Of a DNA stretch of 35,998 nt, positions 16,820 through 25,055 are shown one piece after another. The translations under genes were made by a program, and so were the position numbers. The notes under the pieces were generated by a model. It made no database searches, was not told where the DNA came from, and was given only the letters and a program-made list of their open reading frames with translations. This DNA comes from Muribaculaceae bacterium. GTDB lineage: Bacteria; Bacteroidota; Bacteroidia; Bacteroidales; Muribaculaceae. How positions within the stretch are numbered: position 1 is the stretch's first letter; every line of letters starts with the position of its first letter. The stretch spans positions 1 to 35,998 of the forward strand of contig JAFYYG010000005.1 in NCBI GenBank assembly GCA_017557625.1, read 5' to 3'.

Positions 16820-17728
16820 ATGATAAGAAAAATAACAATATTCGCCCTGCTTTTTGCCCTCTTGTCGTGTCCTGATTTAGCATTTGGCAAGAAGAAGAAA
16901 GATAATAAAGACAAAAATGTCCCAACTCCTATTTTTATAGGGAATGATAGATTTGAGGAGGTTGACCTCGCTATCACCAATGAGATGGAGCAGATCAACG
17001 GTGAGTGGAATGTGGTTGAGATAAATGACGAGCCGGTGGTTCCGGAAGCCGGCTCGCGTGTGTATCTCAACTTTGATGTGACGAGCCACTTTCTCTATGG
17101 CAACACAGGCACCAATGCCATTAATGGGACTTATAAACTCAACAAAGACAACAAGATTTCGTTCGATGATATGTTGGTTACCAGAAAATCAGGTGGGTAT
17201 TTTCAGCATATAGAGCGCGATTTGCTCAAAGCTCTTGATGACGTGACATCGGTGGCGCTAGTCAAAGTTGGTGATACTGAATATATGGAGATGAAGAACC
17301 GTCGTCGTGACGTGGTAATCAAGTTGCGACGTCAGAACCTCGATTTCATGAATGGCCCTTGGTTGGTGAAGACCATCAATGGCGAGAATGTGATAGACCG
17401 TGACATCAAACTAGTCAACGATATCGACATGCTAACAGTGAACATCACCAGTGGTTGCAATATTATTAATGGTGTAATTACTATTGACCCTAATAAGGAA
17501 TTCGCCATAGAATATGAGGACCTTAAATCTTCTCATCGTCAATGTCCTAATATCGATACCGAGACACGATTGCTCATCGCCATGGAGGAGGCTCAGTTCT
17601 GTCGCAAGCGCAATGACTATGAAGTGGAATTGCTCACTACCGAGCGTGATGAGATGGGAAAGTCGGTAAACAAGACATTGGTGGTTCTCGAGAAAGTGAG
17701 ACTAGAAAAAAATCCAAATGATTTTTAG
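16820..17728 (+). CDS. Exported META-domain protein
   Basis: The 302-residue protein begins with a signal sequence (MIRKITIFALLFALLSC, with Cys17 in a lipobox-like LLSC; cleavage after LAFG is the alternative), then a Lys-rich stretch. Two copies of a META/HslJ-like domain follow: INGEWNVVEINDEPVVPEAG with NAINGTYKLNKDNKISFDDM, and NGPWLVKTINGENV with GCNIINGVITIDPNKEFAIE. META domains occur in outer-membrane-associated proteins and the HslJ heat-shock lipoprotein; their ligand is unknown. Its end overlaps the annotated first ATG of the TPR gene by 11 nt, so the two are likely co-translated. Confidence 0.78.
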   Translation: MIRKITIFALLFALLSCPDLAFGKKKKDNKDKNVPTPIFIGNDRFEEVDLAITNEMEQINGEWNVVEINDEPVVPEAGSRVYLNFDVTSHFLYGNTGTNAINGTYKLNKDNKISFDDMLVTRKSGGYFQHIERDLLKALDDVTSVALVKVGDTEYMEMKNRRRDVVIKLRRQNLDFMNGPWLVKTINGENVIDRDIKLVNDIDMLTVNITSGCNIINGVITIDPNKEFAIEYEDLKSSHRQCPNIDTETRLLIAMEEAQFCRKRNDYEVELLTTERDEMGKSVNKTLVVLEKVRLEKNPNDF

Positions 17729-17729
17729 A

Positions 17730-20003
17730 ATGTCGCATTTGGCATGCACATTTCGTCTTGCCATCATCTTAGTGGCTTTGGCCGCTATTAATGGTGGCGC
17801 AGCACAAGCTCAAATCAATACTGAGCAGGTGATGAACATAGGACGCAATGCATTATATTTTGAGGACTATATTCTCTCGATTCAGTATTTCAATCAGGTA
17901 ATACAGCAAAAACCTTATCTTCCAGAACCTTATTTTTATCGTGCGGTGGCAAAAATATCGCTCGACGACTTCTCAGGAGCCGAGACTGATGCCTCAAAGT
18001 GCATAGAGATAAATCCATTTATTAAAGACGCTTATCGCGTGCGCGCTGTAGCAAGGCACAATACCCGCAACTACGAAGAGGCAGTAGGCGATTATAAGAC
18101 GTGTCTGCTGATGCGTCCCGATGATCCTGACATCATGCTCAACATGGCAATGTGTGAACTGGCACTCAAGAATTACAATACTGCTGACAGTTGCCTAACA
18201 TGGTGCCTTGAGCGCGACTCTACCAGCGAGCGAGCATGTCTAGGCATGGCACAGCTATGCCTGGATCGTCAAGACTCCATAGGTGCCTTGAACTACGTGT
18301 CGAGGTGTATATCGAGCCATAAAAATAATTCACAGGCCTATCTTGCGCGCTGTGAGATATATGCAAATCATCTTAAGGACTATAGCAAAGCTCTAGAAGA
18401 TATAGATGAGGCTATAAAACTGGAGCCTAGTAATGTGGGTTATTATATTAACCGTTCTTATCTTCGGTATCAGATAAATGACATTCGTGGCACAATGGCC
18501 GATTTGGATTATGCCATCGCTTTAGATCCTAATAATGTGACAGCTCACTATAACCGTGCGTTGCTACGTAGCGAAGTGGGCGACTACAACCGTTCTGTGG
18601 AAGACTATGACTTCGTGCTTGAGCATGACCCTGACAATTATCCGGCATTCTACAACCGTACCATGATACTCATTAACACCGGGTATTACCAGCAGGGCAT
18701 TACTGGACTAAATGCGATGCTTGATAAGGACAATGACGACTTTGTGGCATTATATCAACGCGCTATGCTCTATATAGAGACACATCAGTATCAGTTGGCA
18801 CTCCGTGATTTGAACGCCATTCTTGCCAAGTATCCCAAGTATGAGAGCGGATACATGCTACGTGCACAAATCAAGCAACGCCTCGGTGACAAGCGGGGAT
18901 ATGAGAAAGACCTTGAGACTGCAGTCGCTGTGATGAAAGCCAAAGGAGTGCATTACAGCTCATTCAATCCTGTCGATAAAGAGCGAGAACGCTCCGATGA
19001 GATACATCAAAAACGTGCACAGCAGCACTTCGACAAGCAAGAGCAAGAGGCACAGCGTCAGCGTGAAATGAAGGAAGGTAGCCTTGAGGAATCGATAGAG
19101 GAGGTGCAAAAGCGCTTTAGCCAGTTACTCGTGGTAGATGTCAATAACGAGTTGAAACCCGAAGTGAGTTTGGATAGCGATGGACTATATGACGAGAAAG
19201 CTGGTCACCGCCGCTACCGCAATAAGACACGAGGCTATGTTCAGGACGACAACGTGGATGTGCTTCCGCAGAGTGTGTTCTCGTTGTCATATTACAGTTA
19301 TGACAACAAACTTAACGGGCGCACCCACTTCATGAAAGAAATGACACAAGTCAATGAGTTGCATGTATTGACGAGTGCGCTAACCCTCGTGTGTGGTGCA
19401 CCAAGTCTCACAGAGTATGAGGCGCGATCAAGGTTCAATAGTGTGGATTACTTCAATGGTCTCATCGCAACTACTGATGTCCGTGCCATCGACTATTTTG
19501 GCAGAGCTATGGATTTCTTTTTACTGAAAAATGTGGATGCCGCTATCTCTGATGCCGATCGAGCGATAGATGCAAACACCGATTTTGCTCTTGCCTATTT
19601 CTTAAGGTTCAATGCTCGCATGGTCAAGCTGGAACTCGATGAGGCATCCGAATTTTCCCCAACTGACAAGGAGGGCCAAGCCATGCTCGCTCGACGTGCC
19701 AGAGAGGTGGCGCTAAACGATATGGCTACCGACTTAAGAAAAGTAATCACTTTGTCGCCACGCAACACCTACGCTTATTATAACCTTGCTTACGTCCAGG
19801 CTATGATGGGTGATAACGAAGGTGCTATTGCAAGCTATTCACGTGCCATTGACTTGAAGCCTGATTTGGGTGAGGCCTATTTCAATCGCGCTCTCGTCTA
19901 TCTACAGCTCGGTGATAAGGAAAAAGGTACCGCTGACTTGAGCAAAGCCGGCGAACTTGGCATTTTGCCCAGCTACAACATCCTTAAGCGTATGAGCCGA
20001 TAA
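17730..20003 (+). CDS. Exported tetratricopeptide-repeat protein
   Basis: Large TPR protein (757 residues from the ATG at 17730; an ATG at 17718 adds four residues and overlaps the upstream gene). A signal peptide ends near AAQAQINTEQ. At least ten TPR units occupy residues 30-400, with the A-x-x-x-R-A and P-x-x-x-x-A-Y-x-N-R signatures (for example DFSGAETDASKCIEINPF and YSKALEDIDEAIKLEPSN), and more lie at the C-terminus (EGAIASYSRAIDLKPDLGEA). A charged Gln/Glu/Arg stretch (about 415-460) separates the blocks. Probably a periplasmic scaffold; partner unknown. Confidence 0.85.
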   Translation: MSHLACTFRLAIILVALAAINGGAAQAQINTEQVMNIGRNALYFEDYILSIQYFNQVIQQKPYLPEPYFYRAVAKISLDDFSGAETDASKCIEINPFIKDAYRVRAVARHNTRNYEEAVGDYKTCLLMRPDDPDIMLNMAMCELALKNYNTADSCLTWCLERDSTSERACLGMAQLCLDRQDSIGALNYVSRCISSHKNNSQAYLARCEIYANHLKDYSKALEDIDEAIKLEPSNVGYYINRSYLRYQINDIRGTMADLDYAIALDPNNVTAHYNRALLRSEVGDYNRSVEDYDFVLEHDPDNYPAFYNRTMILINTGYYQQGITGLNAMLDKDNDDFVALYQRAMLYIETHQYQLALRDLNAILAKYPKYESGYMLRAQIKQRLGDKRGYEKDLETAVAVMKAKGVHYSSFNPVDKERERSDEIHQKRAQQHFDKQEQEAQRQREMKEGSLEESIEEVQKRFSQLLVVDVNNELKPEVSLDSDGLYDEKAGHRRYRNKTRGYVQDDNVDVLPQSVFSLSYYSYDNKLNGRTHFMKEMTQVNELHVLTSALTLVCGAPSLTEYEARSRFNSVDYFNGLIATTDVRAIDYFGRAMDFFLLKNVDAAISDADRAIDANTDFALAYFLRFNARMVKLELDEASEFSPTDKEGQAMLARRAREVALNDMATDLRKVITLSPRNTYAYYNLAYVQAMMGDNEGAIASYSRAIDLKPDLGEAYFNRALVYLQLGDKEKGTADLSKAGELGILPSYNILKRMSR

Positions 20004-20103
20004 TGACATGTTTTGCTGTTCAGTGTTGTTCAGGTAAATAAGGATAAAACTGGCATCAAACCGATGCTCAAGGTAGATTCCCTTGAACGAGCATAGTTGA
20101 TAG

Positions 20104-20286
20104 GTTACGTTGTTAGCTGTAGCTGTTACTTCGGTTCAGTCGCAAAAAGGTGAGGACATTAGGACAGGCGTCTCAGCCAAAGGATGTGCGTATGTTCTTT
20201 ACGATGCGGCCATGCAGCAACCGTTTGTGTCAATAATCTCTAACACCCACCTCTATACTCAAAACCACGAGCGAAGCGAGTATTAA
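20104..20286 (+). pseudogene. Eroded 5' fragment of a secreted protein
   Basis: A 60-codon open stretch without a start codon reads LLAVAVTSVQSQKGEDIRTG near its beginning, which looks like a signal-peptide core and cleavage site of a Bacteroidota exported or beta-barrel protein, then runs into stop. An in-frame stop precedes it. This is a weak interpretation from composition alone. Confidence 0.3.
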
Positions 20287-20391
20287 ATGGCGGCGACAAC
20301 TCACTATCTCTCAATGGATTACAAAATCCATTAATGGAAAAGGTGAATATATTGCCGTTCAGTGTCATCTTTTACCATGATTTAGATGGCA

Positions 20392-20454
20392 AAATTTCGA
20401 TTAAGCGAGAGCAGCGTTCAAGTTTGCTTGGACATTGCCGAGCGTGAGAAATTT
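20392..20454 (-). repeat. Dispersed nested palindromic element, copy 2 (diverged, reverse)
   Basis: Outer arms AAATTTC (20392-20398) and GAAATTT (20448-20454). Read on the minus strand the interior (GCTCGGCAATGTCCAAG, later CTCTCGCTTAAT) aligns with copy 1 (CCTCGGAAATGCTCAAA, later CTCTCGGCTTGC). A degenerate promoter TTG-N21-AAATTTTG remains at the corresponding place. Confidence 0.5.
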
Positions 20455-20647
20455 CTGCAAAAAGAATGAAATTTTGCAACAATATCACTATTTTGTTAAT
20501 AAAATTGCAAAAAATTTGATTTCATCAAAAAACAGTAGGAAAATCATTGAAAATAGAAAACAACTGATTATTTACAAATTATAAAAAACTTTCAATCAAG
20601 ACATAAAGAAATCAGAAAATTCAGATATTCTGTTGTTTAAATTAGAG

Positions 20648-20660
20648 TTTTGACACACCC
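20648..20660. repeat. TTTTGACACACCC motif, possible solo IS terminus
   Basis: Matches the motif at 11644-11658 and, in reverse, the GGGTGTGTCA end at 30323. Non-coding context. Confidence 0.4.
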
Positions 20661-20758
20661 ATATCGGTTAATTGCTCGTCGTTGTCGCTCTCTTGCCATC
20701 ACTGCACTGGTCTTGGTGATGGGATCACCTACTCAAAATATGAAGATCCTTAGCGGCC

Positions 20759-20782
20759 TAATGACCGATTCGGGTTAAAAAT
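20759..20782. repeat. 24-nt dispersed repeat, copy 2
   Basis: Same 24 nt as at 120-143 with one mismatch. Confidence 0.6.
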
Positions 20783-21004
20783 CTACACCTTAGAATAAAA
20801 AATATCCACTTTCTTGAGAAAAAATTTATTTTTTAGAAATTAAATCACTAACTTTGTGGGCTCAAACGGCTGTACCCTCATTTATGATAGTGTAAAATGC
20901 TGTTTAGCAGGTATTATTGTAATAAAAAGAAAAAATATTGTGCAAACCGATGTCAATTTTATCAAACAAAAACAACAAAGAAATACAAACATAACAAATA
21001 ATTA

Positions 21005-21036
21005 TTTGTTGTTCTTGTCAGGTTTTGTTAATTTTG
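21005..21036 (+). promoter_or_regulatory. Consensus promoter of the EF-G paralogue
   Basis: TTTG (21005-21008), 20 nt spacer, TAATTTTG (21029-21036): a perfect match to the Bacteroidota consensus. A leader of about 65 nt would result. In B. thetaiotaomicron the fusA2 gene is reported to be activated by the regulator Cur; I cannot identify its operator here. Confidence 0.75.
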
Positions 21037-21107
21037 TTTGATATATTTTTGCGAGGGTAGCCAAGTTTATAGAATATTCAAATCATTTAATTTCACTAAT
21101 AATTTTC

Positions 21108-23270
21108 ATGAAAGTTTATAAAAGTAACGAGATTCGTAACATCTCATTATTAGGAAACAAAGGCTCGGGTAAAACTACCCTTGCCGAGTCTATCATCTTT
21201 GACTGCGGCCTTATCAACCGCCGTGGCACTATCGACGCCGGTAACACCGTGTGCGACTATTTTCCTGTAGAGAAGGAGTATGGCAACTCGGTGTTCTCAA
21301 CTATTTTCAGCGTGGAGAATAAGGGCAAGAAGCTTAACTTCATTGACTGCCCAGGTATGGACGACTATGTTGGCAACATTGTTACCGCACTCAACGTCAC
21401 CGATGTAGGTTTGATGCTCATCAACGGTCAGAATGCCATTGAGGTAGGCACACAGAACCAGTATCGCACCGTTGGCAACATCAAGAAGCCTCTCATCTTC
21501 GCCATCAACCGTCTAGACAACGATGCTGCCGACTATGACAATGCCCTCAACCAGTTGCGCGAGACCTTCGGTAACAAGGTGGTGCCCGTGCAGTTCCCAG
21601 TTTCTACTGGTGCTGGCTTCAAGAGCATTGTTGACGTGATGACAATGAAGCAGTACAACTATGACGGCGACAGCGGTAAGGCTACCGTTACCGACATCGA
21701 CGCTGCTCATCAAGACCGTGCCGAGGAGTATAACATGGCACTTGTGGAGATGGCTGCCGAAGGCGATGAGGCACTCATGGAGAAGTTCCTTGAGACTGAT
21801 ACCCTTACACCAGAGGAAATCGTTGATGGTATGCGCAAGGGACTTATCGATTGCAGTGTAATCCCAGTGATGTGCATTAGCGGCGAGAAGAACGTGGGAG
21901 TTGACCGACTCATGGATTTCCTCGGTGAAGTAGTTCCTACCACCGCCGAGATGCCTGCTGTTTGCGACACCGATGGCAACGAGGTGAAATGCGACCCCAA
22001 TGGCCCAACAAGCTTGTTCTTCTTCAAGACTACTGTTGAGCCTCACATTGGCGAAGTTTCTTACTTCAAGGTAATGAGCGGAACAATTAAGGCTGGCACC
22101 GACCTCACTAATATGAATCGTGGCAGCAAAGAGCGCATCACACAGCTCAACACCGTGTGTGGTAGCTTGGCAAAGACTCCTATCGACGAGTTACAGGCTG
22201 GCGACATTGGCGCTACTGTTAAGCTCAAGGACGTGCGCCGTGGCAACACCCTCAACGACAAGGACTGCGAGCGTGTTTACGACTTTATCCAATATCCAGC
22301 TCCCAAGTATCAGCGTGCTATCCGCCCTGTTAACGAGAGCGAGATTGAGAAACTCGGTCAAATCCTAAACCGCATGCACGAGGAAGACCCAACTTGGATT
22401 ATCGAGCAATCTAAGGAGTTGAAACAGACCATTATCAGCGGTCAGGGCGAGCTTCACCTGCGCACCCTCAAGTGGCGCATCGAGAACAATGAGAAGGTGC
22501 AAATCGAGTATATCGAGCCTAAGATTCCTTATCGTGAGACTATTACTAAGGCCGCTCGTGCTGACTATCGTCACAAGAAGCAGTCGGGTGGTTCGGGTCA
22601 GTTTGGTGAGGTTCACCTGATTATCGAGCCTTACCGTGAAGGTATGCCTGAGCCCGATGTTTACAAGTTTGGCAACCAAGAGTTCAAGATGAGCATCCGC
22701 GACAAGCAGGAGATGGATCTTGACTGGGGTGGCAAGCTCGTAATCTATAACTGTATCGTGGGTGGTGCAATTGACGCACGCTTCATCCCTGCTATCGTGA
22801 AGGGTATCATGGACCGCATGGAGCAAGGACCATTGACAGGCTCATACGCTCGCGACGTGCGCGTATGTATCTATGATGGTAAGATGCACCCGGTAGATAG
22901 TAACGAAATCTCGTTCCGCTTGGCAGCCCGTAACGCTTTCAGCAAGGCCTTCCGCGACGCTAATCCAAAGGTTCTCGAGCCTATCTACGATGTTGAGATT
23001 CTCGTTCCAAGCGATGCAATGGGTGGAGTACAGAGCGATCTTCCCGGCCGTCGTGGTATCATGATGGATATGTCGAGCGCCAACGGTCTCGAGACCATCA
23101 AAGCTCGTATCCCTCTGAAGGAGATGGCAAGCTACTCTACCGCTTTGAGTTCTATCACTGGTGGACGCGCTTCGTTCTCAATGAAGTTCGCAAGCTACGA
23201 GCTTGTTCCTGGAGATGTTCAAGAGAAACTCCTCAAGGAATACGAAGAAGCCAACAAAGACGAGGATTAA
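21108..23270 (+). CDS. Elongation factor G paralogue (EF-G2/FusA2-like)
   Basis: Ribosomal translocase homologue of 720 residues with all five EF-G domains. It differs from canonical EF-G at the GTPase motifs: the P-loop is GNKGSGKTT instead of AHIDAGKTT, the G3 motif is DCPGMDDYV, so the catalytic His of DTPGHVD is Met, the switch I RGIT motif is absent (EKEYGNSVFSTIF), and G4 is NRLD instead of NKxD. The later domains are well kept (SGQGELHLRTLKWRI, GSGQFGEVHLIIEP, GRRGIMMDM). This pattern fits the second EF-G of Bacteroides, reported to support translation without GTP hydrolysis and to matter during carbon limitation and gut colonisation. It is monocistronic, with a consensus promoter and a terminator. 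Confidence 0.9.
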   Translation: MKVYKSNEIRNISLLGNKGSGKTTLAESIIFDCGLINRRGTIDAGNTVCDYFPVEKEYGNSVFSTIFSVENKGKKLNFIDCPGMDDYVGNIVTALNVTDVGLMLINGQNAIEVGTQNQYRTVGNIKKPLIFAINRLDNDAADYDNALNQLRETFGNKVVPVQFPVSTGAGFKSIVDVMTMKQYNYDGDSGKATVTDIDAAHQDRAEEYNMALVEMAAEGDEALMEKFLETDTLTPEEIVDGMRKGLIDCSVIPVMCISGEKNVGVDRLMDFLGEVVPTTAEMPAVCDTDGNEVKCDPNGPTSLFFFKTTVEPHIGEVSYFKVMSGTIKAGTDLTNMNRGSKERITQLNTVCGSLAKTPIDELQAGDIGATVKLKDVRRGNTLNDKDCERVYDFIQYPAPKYQRAIRPVNESEIEKLGQILNRMHEEDPTWIIEQSKELKQTIISGQGELHLRTLKWRIENNEKVQIEYIEPKIPYRETITKAARADYRHKKQSGGSGQFGEVHLIIEPYREGMPEPDVYKFGNQEFKMSIRDKQEMDLDWGGKLVIYNCIVGGAIDARFIPAIVKGIMDRMEQGPLTGSYARDVRVCIYDGKMHPVDSNEISFRLAARNAFSKAFRDANPKVLEPIYDVEILVPSDAMGGVQSDLPGRRGIMMDMSSANGLETIKARIPLKEMASYSTALSSITGGRASFSMKFASYELVPGDVQEKLLKEYEEANKDED

Positions 23271-23292
23271 TCCCCTCTCTTCTATATTTTGT

Positions 23293-23360
23293 ATAAATTA
23301 GGCTGCGCTTCGGAAATGCTCAAATAAATTTGGCATTTCACTCAACTTGCACTAATTTTC
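23293..23360 (+). repeat. Dispersed nested palindromic element, copy 3
   Basis: Nearly identical to copy 1 at 11694-11762 over its whole length. TTTG (23329-23332), N20, TAATTTTC (23353-23360): the last base of the -7 box is changed, and it fires toward a terminator rather than a gene. Confidence 0.75.
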
Positions 23361-23377
23361 CTTACATAACAATTTTG

Positions 23378-23411
23378 AAAAGCACTTCTCAATCAACCGA
23401 GAAGTGCTTTT
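23378..23411. terminator. Strong intrinsic terminator after the EF-G paralogue
   Basis: Perfect 13 bp stem AAAAGCACTTCTC / GAGAAGTGCTTTT with an 8 nt loop and a T-run. Confidence 0.9.
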
Positions 23412-23457
23412 TCATTTTTCATCTGTGACGGTTTGTTTTAGTGTTGAATTGTGCTTA

Positions 23458-23553
23458 TCACTTATTCTGGATCAGCCTGCCATTTTCAATAACTATGCCC
23501 TTGTAGTCCTTGCCCACGAGAAGATTATTGTGAGATAATTTCTGACTTTTGCG
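23458..23553 (-). pseudogene. C-terminal remnant of an exported surface protein
   Basis: On the minus strand a 31-codon stretch ends GKDYKGIVIENGRLIQNK then stop, a tail of the kind seen at the C-terminus of Bacteroidales secreted proteins (KGIVIENGRK-like). It is preceded by a stop and, 13 nt further on, by the palindrome at 23567-23584. The body of the gene is gone. Confidence 0.5.
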
Positions 23554-23566
23554 CTATAGGGAGGTT

Positions 23567-23584
23567 GTGTCAAAATTTTGACAC
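23567..23584. repeat. Perfect 18-bp palindrome GTGTCAAAATTTTGACAC
   Basis: Two inverted GTGTCAAAA half-sites meet head to head. The half-site equals the motif at 11644 and 20648 and resembles the IS end at 30323, so this may be a scar where two IS termini abut; a regulator-binding site is the alternative. Confidence 0.6.
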
Positions 23585-23616
23585 CCCTTTTTCTGGTTTC
23601 TATTACTAAAATGACC

Positions 23617-24009
23617 TTATTCTAAAATGAACTTGTACTTTTTTCCTTTGCTGTTTGTGAAAACTCCCTCATAATAGTCTCCTCGACATTCATACTGACC
23701 TTTGAAAGTTCCACTATGAACACCTTTGTCGGTATACTCATAGAGCACGACAATCATACTTCCTTTGGCGTTAATGGTTTCATAGTCCTTAACGACAAGA
23801 TTGAAACGATTTTGTGGGTTTGATTTGTATATGTAGTATCCTACAGTCTCTCCTATAGTGAAATGGTTGAGATTGAGGTGCATGACTACCTTGTGACGCC
23901 CTATCTTGCCGGTGAGGACTTGTATTGGCTCATTTTTCTCTTGAGCAGAACCAGTTGATATTGCCAAACAGGCAAACAGCACAACCATCAATGTGATAAT
24001 TCGTTTCAT
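23617..24009 (-). CDS. Small secreted protein of unknown function
   Basis: 130 residues with a clear signal peptide (MKRIITLMVVLFACLAIS, likely cleaved after GSA or SAQ). The mature part is rich in beta-strand-forming residues and reads as a small repeat-like domain: KIGRHKVVMHLNLNH, GETVGYYIYKSNPQNRFNLV, then GTFKGQYECRGDYYEGVFTN and KGKKYKFILE. The form resembles exported Bacteroidales proteins that register how a ligand or stress modifies the envelope, but I do not recognise a family. It is flanked on both sides by IS and surface-protein debris, yet its frame is intact. A TATCTTTA box lies 18 nt upstream. Confidence 0.65.
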   Translation of the reverse strand: MKRIITLMVVLFACLAISTGSAQEKNEPIQVLTGKIGRHKVVMHLNLNHFTIGETVGYYIYKSNPQNRFNLVVKDYETINAKGSMIVVLYEYTDKGVHSGTFKGQYECRGDYYEGVFTNSKGKKYKFILE

Positions 24010-24065
24010 ATCAGTTTTGTTTAGTGTAAAGATACAGATTTTAGTCTTTTGCCGCTACATTCAAT

Positions 24066-24280
24066 AATAACGAGAGTTCGATAAAATTTAATTGATTGAA
24101 AATTAGGGAAAAAAGTAGTAATTTTTAGTGGTTTTGTGGTGCAAAAACATAACTCTAAAAACAACCAGTATGTTTCCTGAAGGCAAAATTATAGAAATTT
24201 TCTCAATGTGTTATTGTTTCATCAAAGTTTTTGACAAAACTGTTGTGCAAAATTCCATAACAGTGGCGAGAAGACAAGGA
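24066..24280 (+). mobile_element. IS982-like element remnant, left end, with short transposase fragment
   Basis: 24066-24205 repeats the sequence of 11435-11572 in opposite orientation. The transposase start ATG is at 24170 (MFPEGKIIEIFS) and the frame continues MCYCFIKVFDKTVVQNSIT before the protein-like character is lost around 24280. The element is therefore longer here than at the kinase gene but still only a 5' remnant. Confidence 0.7.
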
Positions 24281-24315
24281 AACGCACGCCCGACGGCGAG
24301 CCTTTTGGTATGCAT

Positions 24316-24340
24316 GGAAACCGCGCGCTCGCTGATCTGT
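24316..24340. repeat. GAAACCGCGCGCTCGCT repeat, copy 1
   Basis: The 17 nt recur at 30889-30905; both copies are followed within a few bases by GATCT. Non-coding. Confidence 0.45.
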
Positions 24341-24505
24341 ATAATGCTGCATAGAAACTCACGGCAACCCTATATGGAATCCGTGAGTTCGTTTTTTCTA
24401 TTTTTTTGGAATTTTACTACTCAAAAGCGATATTGTTGCACAATTATGTTTAATTATGCACAATAAATGAAATTATTAATTTATTCACCAAAAAAATTAT
24501 TGCAA

Positions 24506-24925
24506 ATGAAAAAAACATTACTTTTTCTTGCAGTGCTGCTTACAGCAGCGACGGCGTGGGCAGAGACACAGAACGTCAACTACATTGACGCCAATGGAGC
24601 AGAACAGACGGTCGAGGCCACCGTATTAACAACTGGAGGCTGGCAAGATCCAGGCTGGTATGTGGTGACAGGGAACATTGAAGCAAGTTCTTTAATCTTT
24701 GATTCTGGTGGAATCACTAACCTCATTCTTGCCGACGGTGCCACTCTCACACTCAACGACGGTGGCATATACGCTTTTGGCGCAATCACTATTTATGGTC
24801 AGAAAAATGGTACCGGTAAGTTTACTAACATTCCCGGAGATGAGTCCGATTATGCATTGAGAGCTAATGGCGATATCAACATCCACGGCTGGTGCCGTTT
24901 TTTTTCAGTGCATCATTGCCATTGA
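24506..24925 (+). pseudogene. Truncated secreted surface protein (N-terminal fragment)
   Basis: The frame from ATG 24506 gives 139 residues: a good signal peptide (MKKTLLFLAVLLTAATAWA), then NVNYIDANGAEQTVEATVL and a beta-helix-like stretch with NLILADGATLTLNDGGIY, IYGQKNGTGK and ALRANGDINIHG. This is the start of large Bacteroidales exported proteins with carbohydrate-binding-like repeats; such proteins normally run for several hundred residues. After NIHG the frame turns into GWCRFFSVHHCH and stops, so only the N-terminus survives. A frame start at 24467 is upstream of the signal peptide and unlikely. An imperfect inverted repeat TGCACAATTA / TAATTATGCA (24438-24461) precedes it. Confidence 0.7.
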
Positions 24926-24991
24926 TGTTGATTTTTTTTATGGAATCGTGCTCCATGCCGACGCTTGACTGACAGAATCGCCGTGATGATG

Positions 24992-25055
24992 AAAATCTGT
25001 GCAAACCGAGGAAGCGCCAAGCTCGCTTGAGCATTTCCTCGGTGCAGCCTGATTT
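24992..25055 (-). repeat. Dispersed nested palindromic element, copy 4 (reverse)
   Basis: Read on the minus strand, AAATCAGGCTGCACCGAGG and AAATGCTCAAG, then TTCCTCGGTTTGCAC, align with copy 1. The promoter boxes are degenerate. Confidence 0.6.

Larger units (their letters stand above)
20004..21004. other. Gene-poor 1.0 kb region between the TPR gene and the EF-G paralogue
   Basis: No intact gene. It holds the eroded secreted-protein fragment, a diverged palindromic element, a GACACACCC motif, the 24-nt repeat copy, and an orphan TAACTTTG box at 20849-20856 with no credible gene after it. The 61-codon frame at 20856-21041 starts at TTG inside that box and is not convincing. Confidence 0.6.
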
